Of a stretch of 64,000 nt of DNA, positions 33,374 to 42,504 are shown one piece after another; positions within the stretch are counted from its first letter, which is position 1; each line of letters begins with the position of its first letter. Under the pieces are notes generated by a model, which saw nothing but the letters and a program-made list of their open reading frames with translations, made no database searches and was not told where the DNA came from. The DNA lies in the NCBI RefSeq assembly GCF_018829635.1, contig NZ_JAHKKG010000004.1:620001-684000 (forward strand), written 5' to 3'. This DNA is from Paractinoplanes bogorensis (GTDB taxonomy: Bacteria; Actinomycetota; Actinomycetes; Mycobacteriales; Micromonosporaceae). The position numbers were made by a program, and so were the translations under genes.

Positions 33374-34882
33374 ATGTCACCTGTCCTGATCGCAGTCGGC
33401 GGCGCCGTCCTGCTCATCGTTCTGATCGTCCTGTTCGTGCTGTCCCGCATCAAGGTGGCCGGCCCGAACGAGGCGTTCATCATCACCGGTCGCAAGGGCC
33501 GGGTGACCCAGTCGGCCGACGGCACCAGCACCACCGACCTGTCCGGGCAGAAGGTCGTCATGGGCGCCTCGGTGTTCGTGCTGCCAGTCGTGCAGAAGCT
33601 GCAGTCGCTCGACCTGTCCAGCCGCCGCATCGACGTCAGCATCAAGGGCGCGGTGTCCAAGCAGGGCATCCGTACGGAACTGCACGGTGTGGCGATCGTC
33701 AAGGTCGGCGGTAACGAGGGCGCCATCCGAGCCGCCGCGCAGCGTTTCCTGCAGCAGCAGAACGAGATCGAGCAGTTCACCCGCGAGGTGCTGGCCGGTG
33801 CGCTGCGCTCGATCGTCGGCCGGCTGACGCTCGAGGAGATCATCCGGGACCGGGCCGCGTTCGCCAGCGCGGTGGCCGAGGAGGCCGAGCACTCGATGAC
33901 CAACCAGGGTCTGGTGCTCGACACGTTCCAGCTCCAGGACATCCTGGCCGAGGGTTCCTACCTGCAGGACCTGGGCCGTCCCGAGGCCGCCCGTGTGCTC
34001 AAGGACGCCGCCATCGCCGAGGCCCGGGCCCGGCAGGCCGCGGAGCAGGAGCGGCTGCTGGCCGAGGAGGCGATCGCCGAGGCGCAGCGGAACCTGTCGC
34101 TCAAGCAGGCCGGCATCCAGGCCGAGATCGACGCGGCCAAGGCGAAGTCGGCCGCGGCCGGCCCCCTCGCGCAGGCCGAGCGGGACCAGCAGATCCTGGC
34201 CGAGCAGCAGAAGGTGGCCGAGCGCAACGCCGAGCTCAAGCAGCGCCAGCTCGACACCGAGGTGCGCAAGCCGGCCGACGCCCAGCGCTACAAGGTCGAG
34301 CAGGAGGCCGAGGCCGCCCGCGCCGCTGCCGTGCTCAACGCCGACGCCCAGCGCCAGGCCGTCATCGCGGCCGCCCAGGCCTCGGCCGAGCAGGCCCGTC
34401 TGACCGGTGAGGGCGAGCGCGCCCGCCGCGCCGCGCTGGCCGAGGCCAACGCGATCGAGGGGGCCAAGGAGGGCGAGGCCGAGCAGCGCCGGCGGTCCGC
34501 GATCGCCGAGGCGATCGAGCGCGAGGGTGCCGCCGAGGCGGCCGCGATCCTGGCCAAGGGCGGGGCCGAGGCCGAGGCGATGGCCCGCAAGGCCGAGGCG
34601 TTCTCCGCGTACGGCGAAGCGGCCGTGCTCGACCTGCTCGTCCGGGTGCTGCCGCAGGTCGTCGAGGCGGCCGCGGCCCCGATGGGCGCGATCGACAAGA
34701 TGACCGTCATCTCCACCGACGGCGCGTCGTCGCTGACCAAGTCGGTCGCCAGCAATGTGGCTCAGGGCCTGCAGCTGGGCACCGACCTGACCGGCATCGA
34801 CCTGGCCGGGCTGCTCGGCAAGCTGGGCGCGACCAAGTCGGTCAACGGCACCACCCCCGAGCTCGAGACCGAGAAGAGCTAA
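33374..34882 (+). CDS. Flotillin-like SPFH domain protein
   Basis: The 502-residue protein has one N-terminal membrane helix (LIAVGGAVLLIVLIVLFVL), an SPFH domain at about 30-200 (AFIITGRKGRV, DVSIKGAVSKQGIRTELHGVAIVKVGG), a long Glu/Ala-rich coiled coil (about 205-430) and a C-terminal flotillin tail. Flotillins form membrane rings and organise membrane microdomains. The nfeD-flotillin pair is a classic operon. The stop overlaps a convergent lipoprotein gene by 4 bp. Confidence 0.92.
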   Translation: MSPVLIAVGGAVLLIVLIVLFVLSRIKVAGPNEAFIITGRKGRVTQSADGTSTTDLSGQKVVMGASVFVLPVVQKLQSLDLSSRRIDVSIKGAVSKQGIRTELHGVAIVKVGGNEGAIRAAAQRFLQQQNEIEQFTREVLAGALRSIVGRLTLEEIIRDRAAFASAVAEEAEHSMTNQGLVLDTFQLQDILAEGSYLQDLGRPEAARVLKDAAIAEARARQAAEQERLLAEEAIAEAQRNLSLKQAGIQAEIDAAKAKSAAAGPLAQAERDQQILAEQQKVAERNAELKQRQLDTEVRKPADAQRYKVEQEAEAARAAAVLNADAQRQAVIAAAQASAEQARLTGEGERARRAALAEANAIEGAKEGEAEQRRRSAIAEAIEREGAAEAAAILAKGGAEAEAMARKAEAFSAYGEAAVLDLLVRVLPQVVEAAAAPMGAIDKMTVISTDGASSLTKSVASNVAQGLQLGTDLTGIDLAGLLGKLGATKSVNGTTPELETEKS

Positions 34883-36003
34883 GGGGTCCAGATCCACGTC
34901 GCGTTGGTCAGGGTCTGATCGTTCCGGGCGCCACCGAACACCAGCATGCGCGCGCCGGCAGCCACTACTGTGGGGCTGCCGGCGCTGTCGTTCACGGGCG
35001 GGCGCGGCAGCGTGCGCCACGAGCCGGTTCTGGTGTCCAGCACCGAGCCGGCCACGTCGAGATAGAGGGCATCGGTGCCGTCGTGGACGCCGGCCACCCG
35101 CTCCGGCGGGTCCGGCAGGGGAGTCCAGGCGCCGTTCGAGGGGCGGACGATGCCCCCGTCCGGATAGCTCCGGCCCCAGCCGTTGATCCGGCCGCCGTCC
35201 GCGCTGCTGGGCAACGGGTTGACCAGGCGGTCGCCGGTGACGAACCACGGACCGGTCGACAGCATCGGCGCCTCGGGCAGCGTCCGCCACCCGCCGCTGG
35301 TCAGGTCGAGCACCGCGCCCCGGGTGAGGGCCGGCCCGTCGGCGCCGGGGTTGGGCACCAGCTTGTGGTCGAACAACGCGACCTCCCGCCCGGTCCACAC
35401 CATTGTCCGGTCCCAGGCGGGGCCGAGTGGGTCGGCAGGAAGGGCGGACCATTTTCCCGTACGGACGTCGAGCACCTGATCCACGAGAGGCCTGAGCTCG
35501 TCGGTGCCCGCGTACGCGATCAGCCGTTCGCCGGCGGCCACGAGCCGGTAGCCGTCGTCGCTGTCGAACGGGGCCGGAAGCCGTTTCCACGAATCCCCGT
35601 CGACGTCGTAGACGAGGATCTCGCGCTTGGATCCGTACGGGAGAAGGAAGGCCTTGGATCCGACCACCGCACCGAAAGCACCGAGCACGGGAACTGGGGC
35701 GGTCCTGAGCGGGCGCCAGCGGTTCGTGTCGGGGTCGAGGGCGGCGGAGTCGGAGAGCGGGGTCGGGTCCATCGCGCAGCTCGACGTGTCCGAGCACGGT
35801 GGCAGGTCACTGCCGCCGAAAAGTAGCACCTCGCGGCCGGTCCACAACCCGAGCGCCTGATCCCGCGGGCTGAGCGGGCTGCCGGTCACCTCACGCCAGC
35901 CCGCTTCCACGGCCGCGGCTGTCACTTCCTTCTCGGAGGGCTGAGCACATGCCCCCACCAGCACGATCGAACACAACGCCGCGCCGAGCATCCCCGTTCT
36001 CAT
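34879..36003 (-). CDS. Kelch-like repeat lipoprotein
   Basis: The 374-residue protein has a lipoprotein signal (LVGAC, Cys19) and a beta-propeller-like repeat series with W.R/LP motifs: DQALGLWTGREVLLFGG, RWRPLRTAPVPVL, SWKRLPAPFDS, KWSALPADPLG, GWRTLPEAPML and SWRTLPRPPV, plus the late MLVFGGARNDQTL. These mark galactose-oxidase/Kelch propellers. It is extracytoplasmic; no copper-oxidase residues are evident, so a binding role is more likely. Confidence 0.8.
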   Translation of the reverse strand: MRTGMLGAALCSIVLVGACAQPSEKEVTAAAVEAGWREVTGSPLSPRDQALGLWTGREVLLFGGSDLPPCSDTSSCAMDPTPLSDSAALDPDTNRWRPLRTAPVPVLGAFGAVVGSKAFLLPYGSKREILVYDVDGDSWKRLPAPFDSDDGYRLVAAGERLIAYAGTDELRPLVDQVLDVRTGKWSALPADPLGPAWDRTMVWTGREVALFDHKLVPNPGADGPALTRGAVLDLTSGGWRTLPEAPMLSTGPWFVTGDRLVNPLPSSADGGRINGWGRSYPDGGIVRPSNGAWTPLPDPPERVAGVHDGTDALYLDVAGSVLDTRTGSWRTLPRPPVNDSAGSPTVVAAGARMLVFGGARNDQTLTNATWIWTP

Positions 36004-36052
36004 GCCCCTGAGACTGCGGCAAGGGGCCCGGGGTTCCTACGACACCGGCTTT

Positions 36053-36670
36053 CTAGGAAGTGGCGCCGCGGTCGACGAAGCTGTAGGAACCGCGCGGCCC
36101 GCCGTCGCCGAGCTCCTGGATGTAGAGCTCCGACCCGTCGTTACGCACCTGCACGGCACCGTACTTCTCGTTGGTGATGGTGTGGGTCGGACGGCCCTGG
36201 TCGTCCTTCTTCCCGTTGGCGGTGATCCGGAACAGGGTGGTCTCGTTCTCGGCACACTTCACCGTGCCGACCCCGACCGGCTCCTCCCGGGTGTCGGCGC
36301 GGACGCACCATTCGCCGCCCTCCTCGCGGGCCCGCAGCGCCTGGATCAGGTACTGACCCTCGCCGGTCCTGGCCGGAACCAGCCGGAACCGTGCGCCGTC
36401 GTCGGTGCCGTCCCCGATCGCGATCGGCCCCTCGTAGGTGGCACTCCAGTCCTTGTCGTCCTCGGCGATGTGGATCAGGGCCTGCCGCTTCCCGGCCAGG
36501 ATGTCCTCGACCGGCGCAACCGCCGCCGAGGAGGGGGCCGACGAGGGGGAGCCAACCGCGGTTGACGCCGGGGCGGCGGCCGGCGCAGGTTCTTCGGACG
36601 TTCCGCAGGCCTGCAAGGTCAGGGTGAGGGCGACGACGGAGCCGGATGTGAACACGCGAGCTGAACGCAC
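36053..36670 (-). CDS. Putative lipoprotein
   Basis: The 205-residue product from the GTG at 36670 has a signal peptide ending in lipobox LQAC (Cys22), a long Ala/Pro/Ser linker, and a domain of about 130 residues with two cysteines (GEWCVRA, TVKCAEN) and beta-rich segments (TLFRITANGKKDDQGRP, GAVQVRNDGSELYIQEL). GGGAGG lies about eleven bases upstream of this GTG. An upstream GTG at 36700 would put the ribosome site inside the gene. No family is recognised. Confidence 0.72.
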   Translation of the reverse strand: MRSARVFTSGSVVALTLTLQACGTSEEPAPAAAPASTAVGSPSSAPSSAAVAPVEDILAGKRQALIHIAEDDKDWSATYEGPIAIGDGTDDGARFRLVPARTGEGQYLIQALRAREEGGEWCVRADTREEPVGVGTVKCAENETTLFRITANGKKDDQGRPTHTITNEKYGAVQVRNDGSELYIQELGDGGPRGSYSFVDRGATS

Positions 36671-36773
36671 GGGCTGGAGATCCTCCCAGGTCGGTAGCAC
36701 TGACGTTGTCAGGCGGTACCCGGTCTCGCCTCGCGAGACACATCAGACTCGGAGTTGCCTTGGTCAGCGGGCT

Positions 36774-37760
36774 CTAGGCTTTTGAGTCGCGACCTCGCTC
36801 CGAGGACAGTCGCTCGGCGACCAGCTGCGCCATTCGCAGCGTCTCGACCGGGTCTACCGCCGGATCGTCGCGGATCACGGCCACGTCGAGGCCGGCGTCG
36901 GCCAAGCGGGACAGGCCGTGGGCCACGTCGTCCGTGGTGCCGGCGACCGCCACCTCGTTCAGCAGCTCGTCGGTGACCAGGTCGGTGCGCGGCGAACCGC
37001 TCAACCAGCCCGCCCGGAACTGTGCCGCCAGATCGGGCGACACCCCGGCCTGCCGGGTGATCAGGTGGTCGCCGTGGACGCCGAGGAACTGGGCCACCAT
37101 CGGCCGCAAGCGGGCGCGGGCGGCCGCCGGGTCGTCGTCGACGGCGATGCCTACGTAGGCCGACAGCTCGGAGGACGGCCCGGCCCGGTCGCGCACCCAG
37201 CGGACGTATCCGGGTCCGGCCAGGATGGACAGCAGCAGGCCGTCGGCCATCGCGCCGCCCCGGGTGATGGCGCGTGGTCCCTTGACGCCGAGCACGATCG
37301 GCGGGCCGGTGCGTACGGGACGGAAGGAAAGCTTGGTGTCGACCCGGAAGAACTCGCCCTGGAAGTCGACCGGGGAACCGGTCAGCAGCTGCCGGATCAG
37401 GTCGACGGATTCCAGGGTGCGGGCGAGGGGCCGGTCGAACGGGATGCCCATCCGGTCGGTCATCCAGTGCTGGTTGCTCGCACCCAGGCCGAGCACCGCC
37501 CGGCCGCCGCTCAGCTCGTCGAGGGTGGCGAACTCCATCGCGGTCAGCGCCGGATGCCGGGTCCACGGGTTCACCACGCCGAGACCGATGCGCACCGACC
37601 CGGTGCGGGCGGCCACCGCCCCGGCCAGCGCGAACGCCCCCCGCTCGAAGTAGTCCTCGGTCAGCCAGACGTCGTCGAAACCGGCCTCCTCGGCGGCGAC
37701 GGCGGCCCGCACCGCCCCGGCCGAGTCGCGATGCCCCGAGATCGAGAAGGCCAGCCTCAT
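36774..37760 (-). CDS. LLM class flavin-dependent oxidoreductase (operon gene 5)
   Basis: The 328-residue protein is luciferase-like: MRLAFSISGHRDSAGAVRAA, FDDVWLTEDYFERGAFALA, VRIGLGVVNPWTRHPALTAM, GRAVLGLGASNQHW and PIVLGVKGPRAITRGG. The methylene-H4MPT reductase-like order suggests F420H2 as reductant, but FMN is possible. The ATG overlaps the PLP-lyase stop (ATGA). It is the last gene of the five-gene NCS1 operon and probably performs a reduction or oxidative C-N cleavage in that pathway (inference). Confidence 0.87.
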   Translation of the reverse strand: MRLAFSISGHRDSAGAVRAAVAAEEAGFDDVWLTEDYFERGAFALAGAVAARTGSVRIGLGVVNPWTRHPALTAMEFATLDELSGGRAVLGLGASNQHWMTDRMGIPFDRPLARTLESVDLIRQLLTGSPVDFQGEFFRVDTKLSFRPVRTGPPIVLGVKGPRAITRGGAMADGLLLSILAGPGYVRWVRDRAGPSSELSAYVGIAVDDDPAAARARLRPMVAQFLGVHGDHLITRQAGVSPDLAAQFRAGWLSGSPRTDLVTDELLNEVAVAGTTDDVAHGLSRLADAGLDVAVIRDDPAVDPVETLRMAQLVAERLSSERGRDSKA

Positions 37761-38959
37761 CGCAGAACCTTGTCCAGAGCGACGATCGAGGGCTCGATGA
37801 CGGGCACCGGGGGCAGGACCGAGGCCGTCGCGCCGACGTCTTTGAGCCCGGTCGATGTGCCGATGACCACGGCCGTCTCGTCCGGAGCGAGCCCGGCCTT
37901 GCGCAGCGCCACCACGGCCGTCACGCTCGATGCCTCCAGGTAGATGCCCGCGGACGAAGCGAGCTCGAGCTGGGCGGCCAGGATCTCGTCGTTGTCCGGG
38001 GTGGCGATGGCCGCGCCGTTGCTGCCGCGCAGAGCGGCCAGGCTCTGCCGGGTGCCGAACGGCGACGCCGTCGAGAAGGCCACCGACGGCCCCACCGGCA
38101 CCGGACCGGCACTGTCCGCGCCCCGGGCCAGGGCGTCGGCGAGCGGCCCGAACGGCTCGGCCGCGATCAGCCGCGGCACCCGCTCGATCACCCCGAGGGT
38201 GGCCAGGTCGGCGAATCCGCGGGCGATGCCGGACAGACCGTCCCCGTACGCGACCGGCACCACCACGACGTCCGGCGTCACCGGCAGCTGCTCGATCAGC
38301 TCGTAGGCGATGGTCTTGTAGCCGTCCACGCCGTACGGGTGCGAACCGGCCGGCGGGTCCGCGTAGCCCGACATCGCCATCCAGCCGCGTTCCCGCACCA
38401 GCTCGCGCATCAGATGCCAGCGGTCGGCCGGTTTCGGCAGGGCGACCACCTCGGCCCCGTACGCCTGCATCAGCGTCTTCATCGTGGTCGGCACCGAGGC
38501 CAGCGTCAGCACCACGCAGCGCAGCCCGGCCCGCGCGGCGTACGCGGCGACGGCGGCACCATGGTTGCCGGTGCTCGCCACCACCACCGTCCCGGCGCCC
38601 GACTCGACCGCCTTGGTCATCGCCACCGCGGCCAGCCGATCCTTGTACGACCAGGTCGGATTGCGGCTCTCGTCCTTGATCCACACACGCTGAGGGCCCG
38701 GCAACGAGACGACCGGCGTGTTGCCCTCACCGAGGCTGACCGGCGTGACCTCGCCGGACAGCGGCAGCAGCTCGCGATAGCGGAAGATCCCGGGCTGGCT
38801 GCGGTCGACCGGCAGGTTGCCGAGCCCGCGCAGGTCGTAGGCGGGCAGCACGTTGGCTCCCGGGCACTGCGGGCATCCGGCGCCGATCAGCTGCGTCGCC
38901 GGCTCGGCATAGGAGGTGCCGCAGAAGACACAGACCAGGCTTCCCGCGTACGCCGTCAC
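37757..38959 (-). CDS. PLP-dependent lyase, threonine synthase-like with zinc ribbon (operon gene 4)
   Basis: The 400-residue fold-type II PLP enzyme has an N-terminal zinc ribbon (Cys10, Cys13, Cys29, Cys32), the PLP lysine at 106 in WSYKDR, and the phosphate/substrate loop STGNHGAAVAAYAARAG. Threonine synthases of this type use phosphohomoserine, but in this operon a role in ammonia elimination or beta-substitution on a pathway intermediate is more likely (inference). The GTG start overlaps the M24 stop (GTGA). A YGDGLSG loop precedes the C-terminal region. Confidence 0.87.
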   Translation of the reverse strand: MTAYAGSLVCVFCGTSYAEPATQLIGAGCPQCPGANVLPAYDLRGLGNLPVDRSQPGIFRYRELLPLSGEVTPVSLGEGNTPVVSLPGPQRVWIKDESRNPTWSYKDRLAAVAMTKAVESGAGTVVVASTGNHGAAVAAYAARAGLRCVVLTLASVPTTMKTLMQAYGAEVVALPKPADRWHLMRELVRERGWMAMSGYADPPAGSHPYGVDGYKTIAYELIEQLPVTPDVVVVPVAYGDGLSGIARGFADLATLGVIERVPRLIAAEPFGPLADALARGADSAGPVPVGPSVAFSTASPFGTRQSLAALRGSNGAAIATPDNDEILAAQLELASSAGIYLEASSVTAVVALRKAGLAPDETAVVIGTSTGLKDVGATASVLPPVPVIEPSIVALDKVLR

Positions 38960-40119
38960 GCCGGCACCACCAGCAGGTCCCGCTCCCCGGAGCAGAGCAT
39001 CTCGTACCCGTCCCCGGTGATCACCACGGTGTCCTCGACCATCATGCCGCCCCACCCCAGCTCGTAGTACGGCGTCTCGAAACAGAACGTCATCCCGGCC
39101 CGCAGCGGCGTGTCCCCGCCCGGCGCGATGATCGGTGGCTCGTAGATGGACAGCCCGATCCCGTGCCCGCAGTGCTGCCGCCGGTAGCTCGGCACGCCGG
39201 CCCCGGTCGCCTCGAACCCGAGCCGGAACAGTTCGCCGGCCGTGATGCCGGGCCGGGCCGCTTCGAGCTGGGCCTGCTCGCCCGCGTGCACCGCGGCGTA
39301 CACCTCCCGTTGTCGCGCGGAGGGTTCGCCCAGGACGGCCGTGCGCCCGATGTCGGACCAGTAGCCGTCGACCACGCAGCCGACGTCGAACCGCGCGGTC
39401 TCGCCCGGCCGCCAGGCCCGCTCGGTCGGCACCACGTCGGCCAGCGCGCTGCGCTCTCCGGTGGTCGCCACGATGAACCGGGGGTCGGCCCCGCCCGCGC
39501 TCATCGTGGCCGAGATGACCTCGGCCAGTTCCCGCTCGGTGGTGCCGGGCCCAGCACCGGCCAGTGCCGCCCCGACCGCCGCCTCGCACAGCCGGGCCGC
39601 GTAGCGCAGCAGCGCCACCTCGTCCGGCAGCTTGATCATGCGGGCCTCGGTGGCCAGGGTGGTCCCGGTCTCCCGGGCGACCCGCGTGCCCGGCGGGAGC
39701 TGCCCGAGCGCGGTCTCGAGGGCCGTCTCCAGATCAGGGTGGCGGTCGGCCATCCGGGTCAGCGCCTCATCCGGAGCGGCGGCCTCCACATAGAACCGCC
39801 CGAACGGCACCAGCCGCTCGACCGGGATGCCGGACGCGGCCGCGGCCGGGGCGTCGGCCGCCGTGCAGACCAGCCACAAGTCGTCGCCGGTGACGATCGC
39901 GGCCATGCGGTGGGTGCGAAAGACCTGGCCCGGCATGCTGCGATAGCCGGTCGCGTACAGGATGCTCTCGGGCTCGGTCAGCACGATCGCGTCGAACGGC
40001 GCGCCGGCCAGTCCGGCCCGCAGCCGCCTCAACCGGTCGGCGGCCAGCTTCCCGAGGTCGATCGCGGGCCGCTCCGGCAGTGCGAACGGGCGGGTGGGCG
40101 TTTGGCCGGGCGCGGTCAT
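38956..40119 (-). CDS. M24 family hydrolase, Xaa-Pro dipeptidase/creatinase-like (operon gene 3)
   Basis: The 387-residue protein has an N-terminal creatinase-type domain (FDAIVLTEPESILYATGYRSMPGQ) and a pita-bread catalytic domain with the complete metal ligand set: Asp in FDVGC, Asp in WSDIGR, His in CGHGIGLS, Glu in CFETPYYE and Glu in MVEDTVV. M24 members cleave Xaa-Pro, or C-N bonds in creatine or ectoine-like substrates. With both metal sites intact it is likely a true hydrolase. ATGA and GTGA overlaps join it to both neighbours. Confidence 0.88.
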   Translation of the reverse strand: MTAPGQTPTRPFALPERPAIDLGKLAADRLRRLRAGLAGAPFDAIVLTEPESILYATGYRSMPGQVFRTHRMAAIVTGDDLWLVCTAADAPAAAASGIPVERLVPFGRFYVEAAAPDEALTRMADRHPDLETALETALGQLPPGTRVARETGTTLATEARMIKLPDEVALLRYAARLCEAAVGAALAGAGPGTTERELAEVISATMSAGGADPRFIVATTGERSALADVVPTERAWRPGETARFDVGCVVDGYWSDIGRTAVLGEPSARQREVYAAVHAGEQAQLEAARPGITAGELFRLGFEATGAGVPSYRRQHCGHGIGLSIYEPPIIAPGGDTPLRAGMTFCFETPYYELGWGGMMVEDTVVITGDGYEMLCSGERDLLVVPA

Positions 40120-41117
40120 CGGGCGATCACCTCGGTGCCGAACTGGGCCATCATGTCCTTCGTCTCGTCGACCGAGTCGGCCGCGAACAACAGCGCCGCC
40201 ATGGTGTTCACGCCGGCCTCCTCGTGCGCCGCGACCTGCTCGGCGATGTCCTGCGGGGTGCCGATCAGATTGCGCGAGATCAGGTCGTCCACGCCCTGGT
40301 CCTTGAGTGTCGTCCTGGACAGCGACACCAGGTGGTGGAACAGCTGCGACGACTCGAACCGCCGCCACGCCTCCTCCCGGGTCGGCGCCACGCTCACGCA
40401 CACCTGCAGCGCCACCTCGAAGTCGCCGGTCAGCTCCCGTCCGTGCTGCTCGGCCTCGTCACGGATGAGACCGAGACCGGACGCGGCTTCGGCGGGGGAG
40501 AGGCACGCCGGCAACCAGCCGTCGGCCAGGCGCGCGGCCCGTGACCGGCTCCCGGGCGAGTTGCCACCGCTCAGGATCGGCAGGGGCGCCTGGACGGGTT
40601 TGGGATAGCTCTCCACGTCGTCGAACTTCACCCACTTGCCCTCGTACGAGGCCCGCCGCTCGGTGAACAGCAGGCGCAGCCCGGCGATCGCCTCCTCGGC
40701 GTGTTCGCCCCGGTGCAACGGCACCCCGGGCGCCATCGCCTGGAACTCCTCGCGGTAGGCGCCGATCCCCACGCCCAGCACGGCCCGCCCGTGCGACAGG
40801 TGGTCGAGCGTGGCCACCTGCTTGGCCGCGACCACGGGGTTCCGGAACGGCAGCACCATGATCGCCGTGGCCAGCCGGACCCGCGACGTCACCGCGGCCA
40901 CATAGCTGAAGTAGGCGAACGGGTCGTAGTAGCGCGGCGGGGTCTCGAAGCCGTCCCGTACGTACTTCTGGGTGGTGATGTGGTCGTTGCCCCACACCGA
41001 TTCGAAGCCGGTCCGTTCCGCGTGCACGGCGAGCTCGACCGCCTGGTCGATGTCGGCGTAGGGGACGGCGTACATGAGTCCCTCGGTGCCGGTCGGGACG
41101 CCCAGTCCGTACCTCAT
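40116..41117 (-). CDS. LLM class flavin-dependent monooxygenase (operon gene 2)
   Basis: The 333-residue luciferase-like protein starts MRYGLGVPTGTEGLMYAVPY and has FESVWGNDHITTQKYV, LATAIMVLPFRNPVVAAKQVATLDHLSHGRAVLGVG and ILSGGNSPGSRSRAARLADGWLPA. It is a paralogue of operon gene 5 but clearly distinct. Members such as RutA open heterocycles through flavin-peroxide chemistry; that role is only inferred here. Both ends overlap neighbours by 4 bp (ATGA). Confidence 0.87.
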   Translation of the reverse strand: MRYGLGVPTGTEGLMYAVPYADIDQAVELAVHAERTGFESVWGNDHITTQKYVRDGFETPPRYYDPFAYFSYVAAVTSRVRLATAIMVLPFRNPVVAAKQVATLDHLSHGRAVLGVGIGAYREEFQAMAPGVPLHRGEHAEEAIAGLRLLFTERRASYEGKWVKFDDVESYPKPVQAPLPILSGGNSPGSRSRAARLADGWLPACLSPAEAASGLGLIRDEAEQHGRELTGDFEVALQVCVSVAPTREEAWRRFESSQLFHHLVSLSRTTLKDQGVDDLISRNLIGTPQDIAEQVAAHEEAGVNTMAALLFAADSVDETKDMMAQFGTEVIAR

Positions 41118-42412
41118 GCGGCCGCCTTCACACGCTTGAGGCCGAGCCCGGCGATCGTGTAGAGCACGAACCCGGCCACCAGGCCCTCGATCGCGTTCAC
41201 GAGCAGGAAGTCGCCGTAGTAGGCCAGGAGCGCGGCGGCGATCCAGCAGACGAGCGATTCCCACCGTACGGCGGGAAGGTTTTTCAAAGCCTCGGCCGCG
41301 TTGCGCTGGACGATCCAGAAATGCGCGATCAGCAGGCCGGCGAACGGCGGGACGACGACCCCGATGACGCCCAGGAACTTGCCGAACTGGTCGGCCACAC
41401 CCAGGAACGCGATGGCCACCGCGATGACCACGGCGACGACGGTCCAGACCGGCTTCTTCAGCTTGAGCTTGAGCAGGTTGGAGGCCGAGGTGAAGGCCAG
41501 CGAGGCCGAGTAGATGTTGTTGTCGGCGGTGTTCCAGAGGGCCAGGAAGAGCAGCACGGCGGCCGGGGCGAGCAGGCCCAGGCCCTGCATGACGACCACG
41601 AAGTTGCTGTTGCCGACCTTCATGGCCGAGACGGTGGCGATGACCTCGAAGATGCCGACGCCGACGACGAAGCTGAGCACGCACGAGATGACCACATCGC
41701 GGGCCTTGAGGGCGTAGCGCTGCACGTCGGAGACGAGGGCGGCGCCGGTGACCCAGGTGGCGATGACCGAGCTGACCGCGGCCGAGAAGCCGATCGTGGC
41801 GACCGGGCTGGCGCTGAAGACCTCGCCGAAGCCGCCGTCCAGGGTGCCGATCCGGAACAGCGCGAACAGGCCGATCGCCACCTGCACCGGCACGGCGACC
41901 AGCGAGAACGTGTGCAGGCCCTTGAAGCCGAAGATCGCCGTGGTGAGGATGGCCACGGCGAACACGATGACGAAGACCGAGGAGGGAATAGCCGGGATCA
42001 GCTTGTTGACCGCGCCGCCCCAGGTGTCCATCAGCACGCCGATGAAGCCCATGGCGACCACGCCGAGCACGATCGAGACCAGGATCGAGCCGGACCGGCC
42101 GAACACCGCCCGCGACGCGAGATAGCTGGTCAGGCCGGTGCGGAAGCCGATGATGCCGATCAGCGAGGCGACCACGGCCAGCACGACGTTGCCGAGCCCG
42201 ATGGCCAGCATGCCCTCGCCGAACGTGGTGCCGGCCCCGATCACGCCGCCGACCAGGAAGTTGCTGACGCTGATGTTCCAGCCGACCTGCACGACGATCA
42301 ACTGGAGCAGCGGCTTGCGGCTCGAGGCCGGCACCGGGTCCAGGGCGTGGTCGTCCATGGTCGCGGCGAGATCGCCCTCGACGGCCTTGGCGGCCCGTTC
42401 ATCGGTCGTCAT
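41114..42412 (-). CDS. NCS1 family nucleobase/allantoin-type permease (operon gene 1)
   Basis: The 432-residue protein has about twelve membrane helices in the NCS1 (cytosine/purine/hydantoin) layout, including VGWNISVSNFLVGGVIGAG near residue 40, GVLMDTWGGAV, and LWNTADNNIYSASLAF in the second half, which corresponds to the substrate/cation region. It should import a small nitrogen compound with a cation. It leads the five-gene unit, 92 bp from the divergent PucR gene, so it most likely sets substrate entry and operon control. Confidence 0.89.
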   Translation of the reverse strand: MTTDERAAKAVEGDLAATMDDHALDPVPASSRKPLLQLIVVQVGWNISVSNFLVGGVIGAGTTFGEGMLAIGLGNVVLAVVASLIGIIGFRTGLTSYLASRAVFGRSGSILVSIVLGVVAMGFIGVLMDTWGGAVNKLIPAIPSSVFVIVFAVAILTTAIFGFKGLHTFSLVAVPVQVAIGLFALFRIGTLDGGFGEVFSASPVATIGFSAAVSSVIATWVTGAALVSDVQRYALKARDVVISCVLSFVVGVGIFEVIATVSAMKVGNSNFVVVMQGLGLLAPAAVLLFLALWNTADNNIYSASLAFTSASNLLKLKLKKPVWTVVAVVIAVAIAFLGVADQFGKFLGVIGVVVPPFAGLLIAHFWIVQRNAAEALKNLPAVRWESLVCWIAAALLAYYGDFLLVNAIEGLVAGFVLYTIAGLGLKRVKAAA

Positions 42413-42437
42413 GCTGGTCTCCTCGTTTAGCGATTCC

Positions 42438-42450
42438 CAACATAATGTTG
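42438..42450. promoter_or_regulatory. 6-1-6 palindrome in the PucR/NCS1 divergent promoter
   Basis: CAACAT-A-ATGTTG, 25 bp before the permease start. The only ATG available for pucR (42445) falls inside it, which is one reason to place the pucR start downstream. It is a candidate PucR-family binding site. Confidence 0.45.
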
Positions 42451-42504
42451 AACGCGACTCGTGGAGACTACCCAGGCAGGCTGGAAGAACGGCGGTCACT
42501 TCTT

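Noticed and set aside
36723..36739. GTCTCG-N5-CGAGAC inverted repeat after the five-gene operon
   Set aside because: It might be a weak terminator, but arms are only 6 bp and no T-run follows, so it was not listed as a feature.
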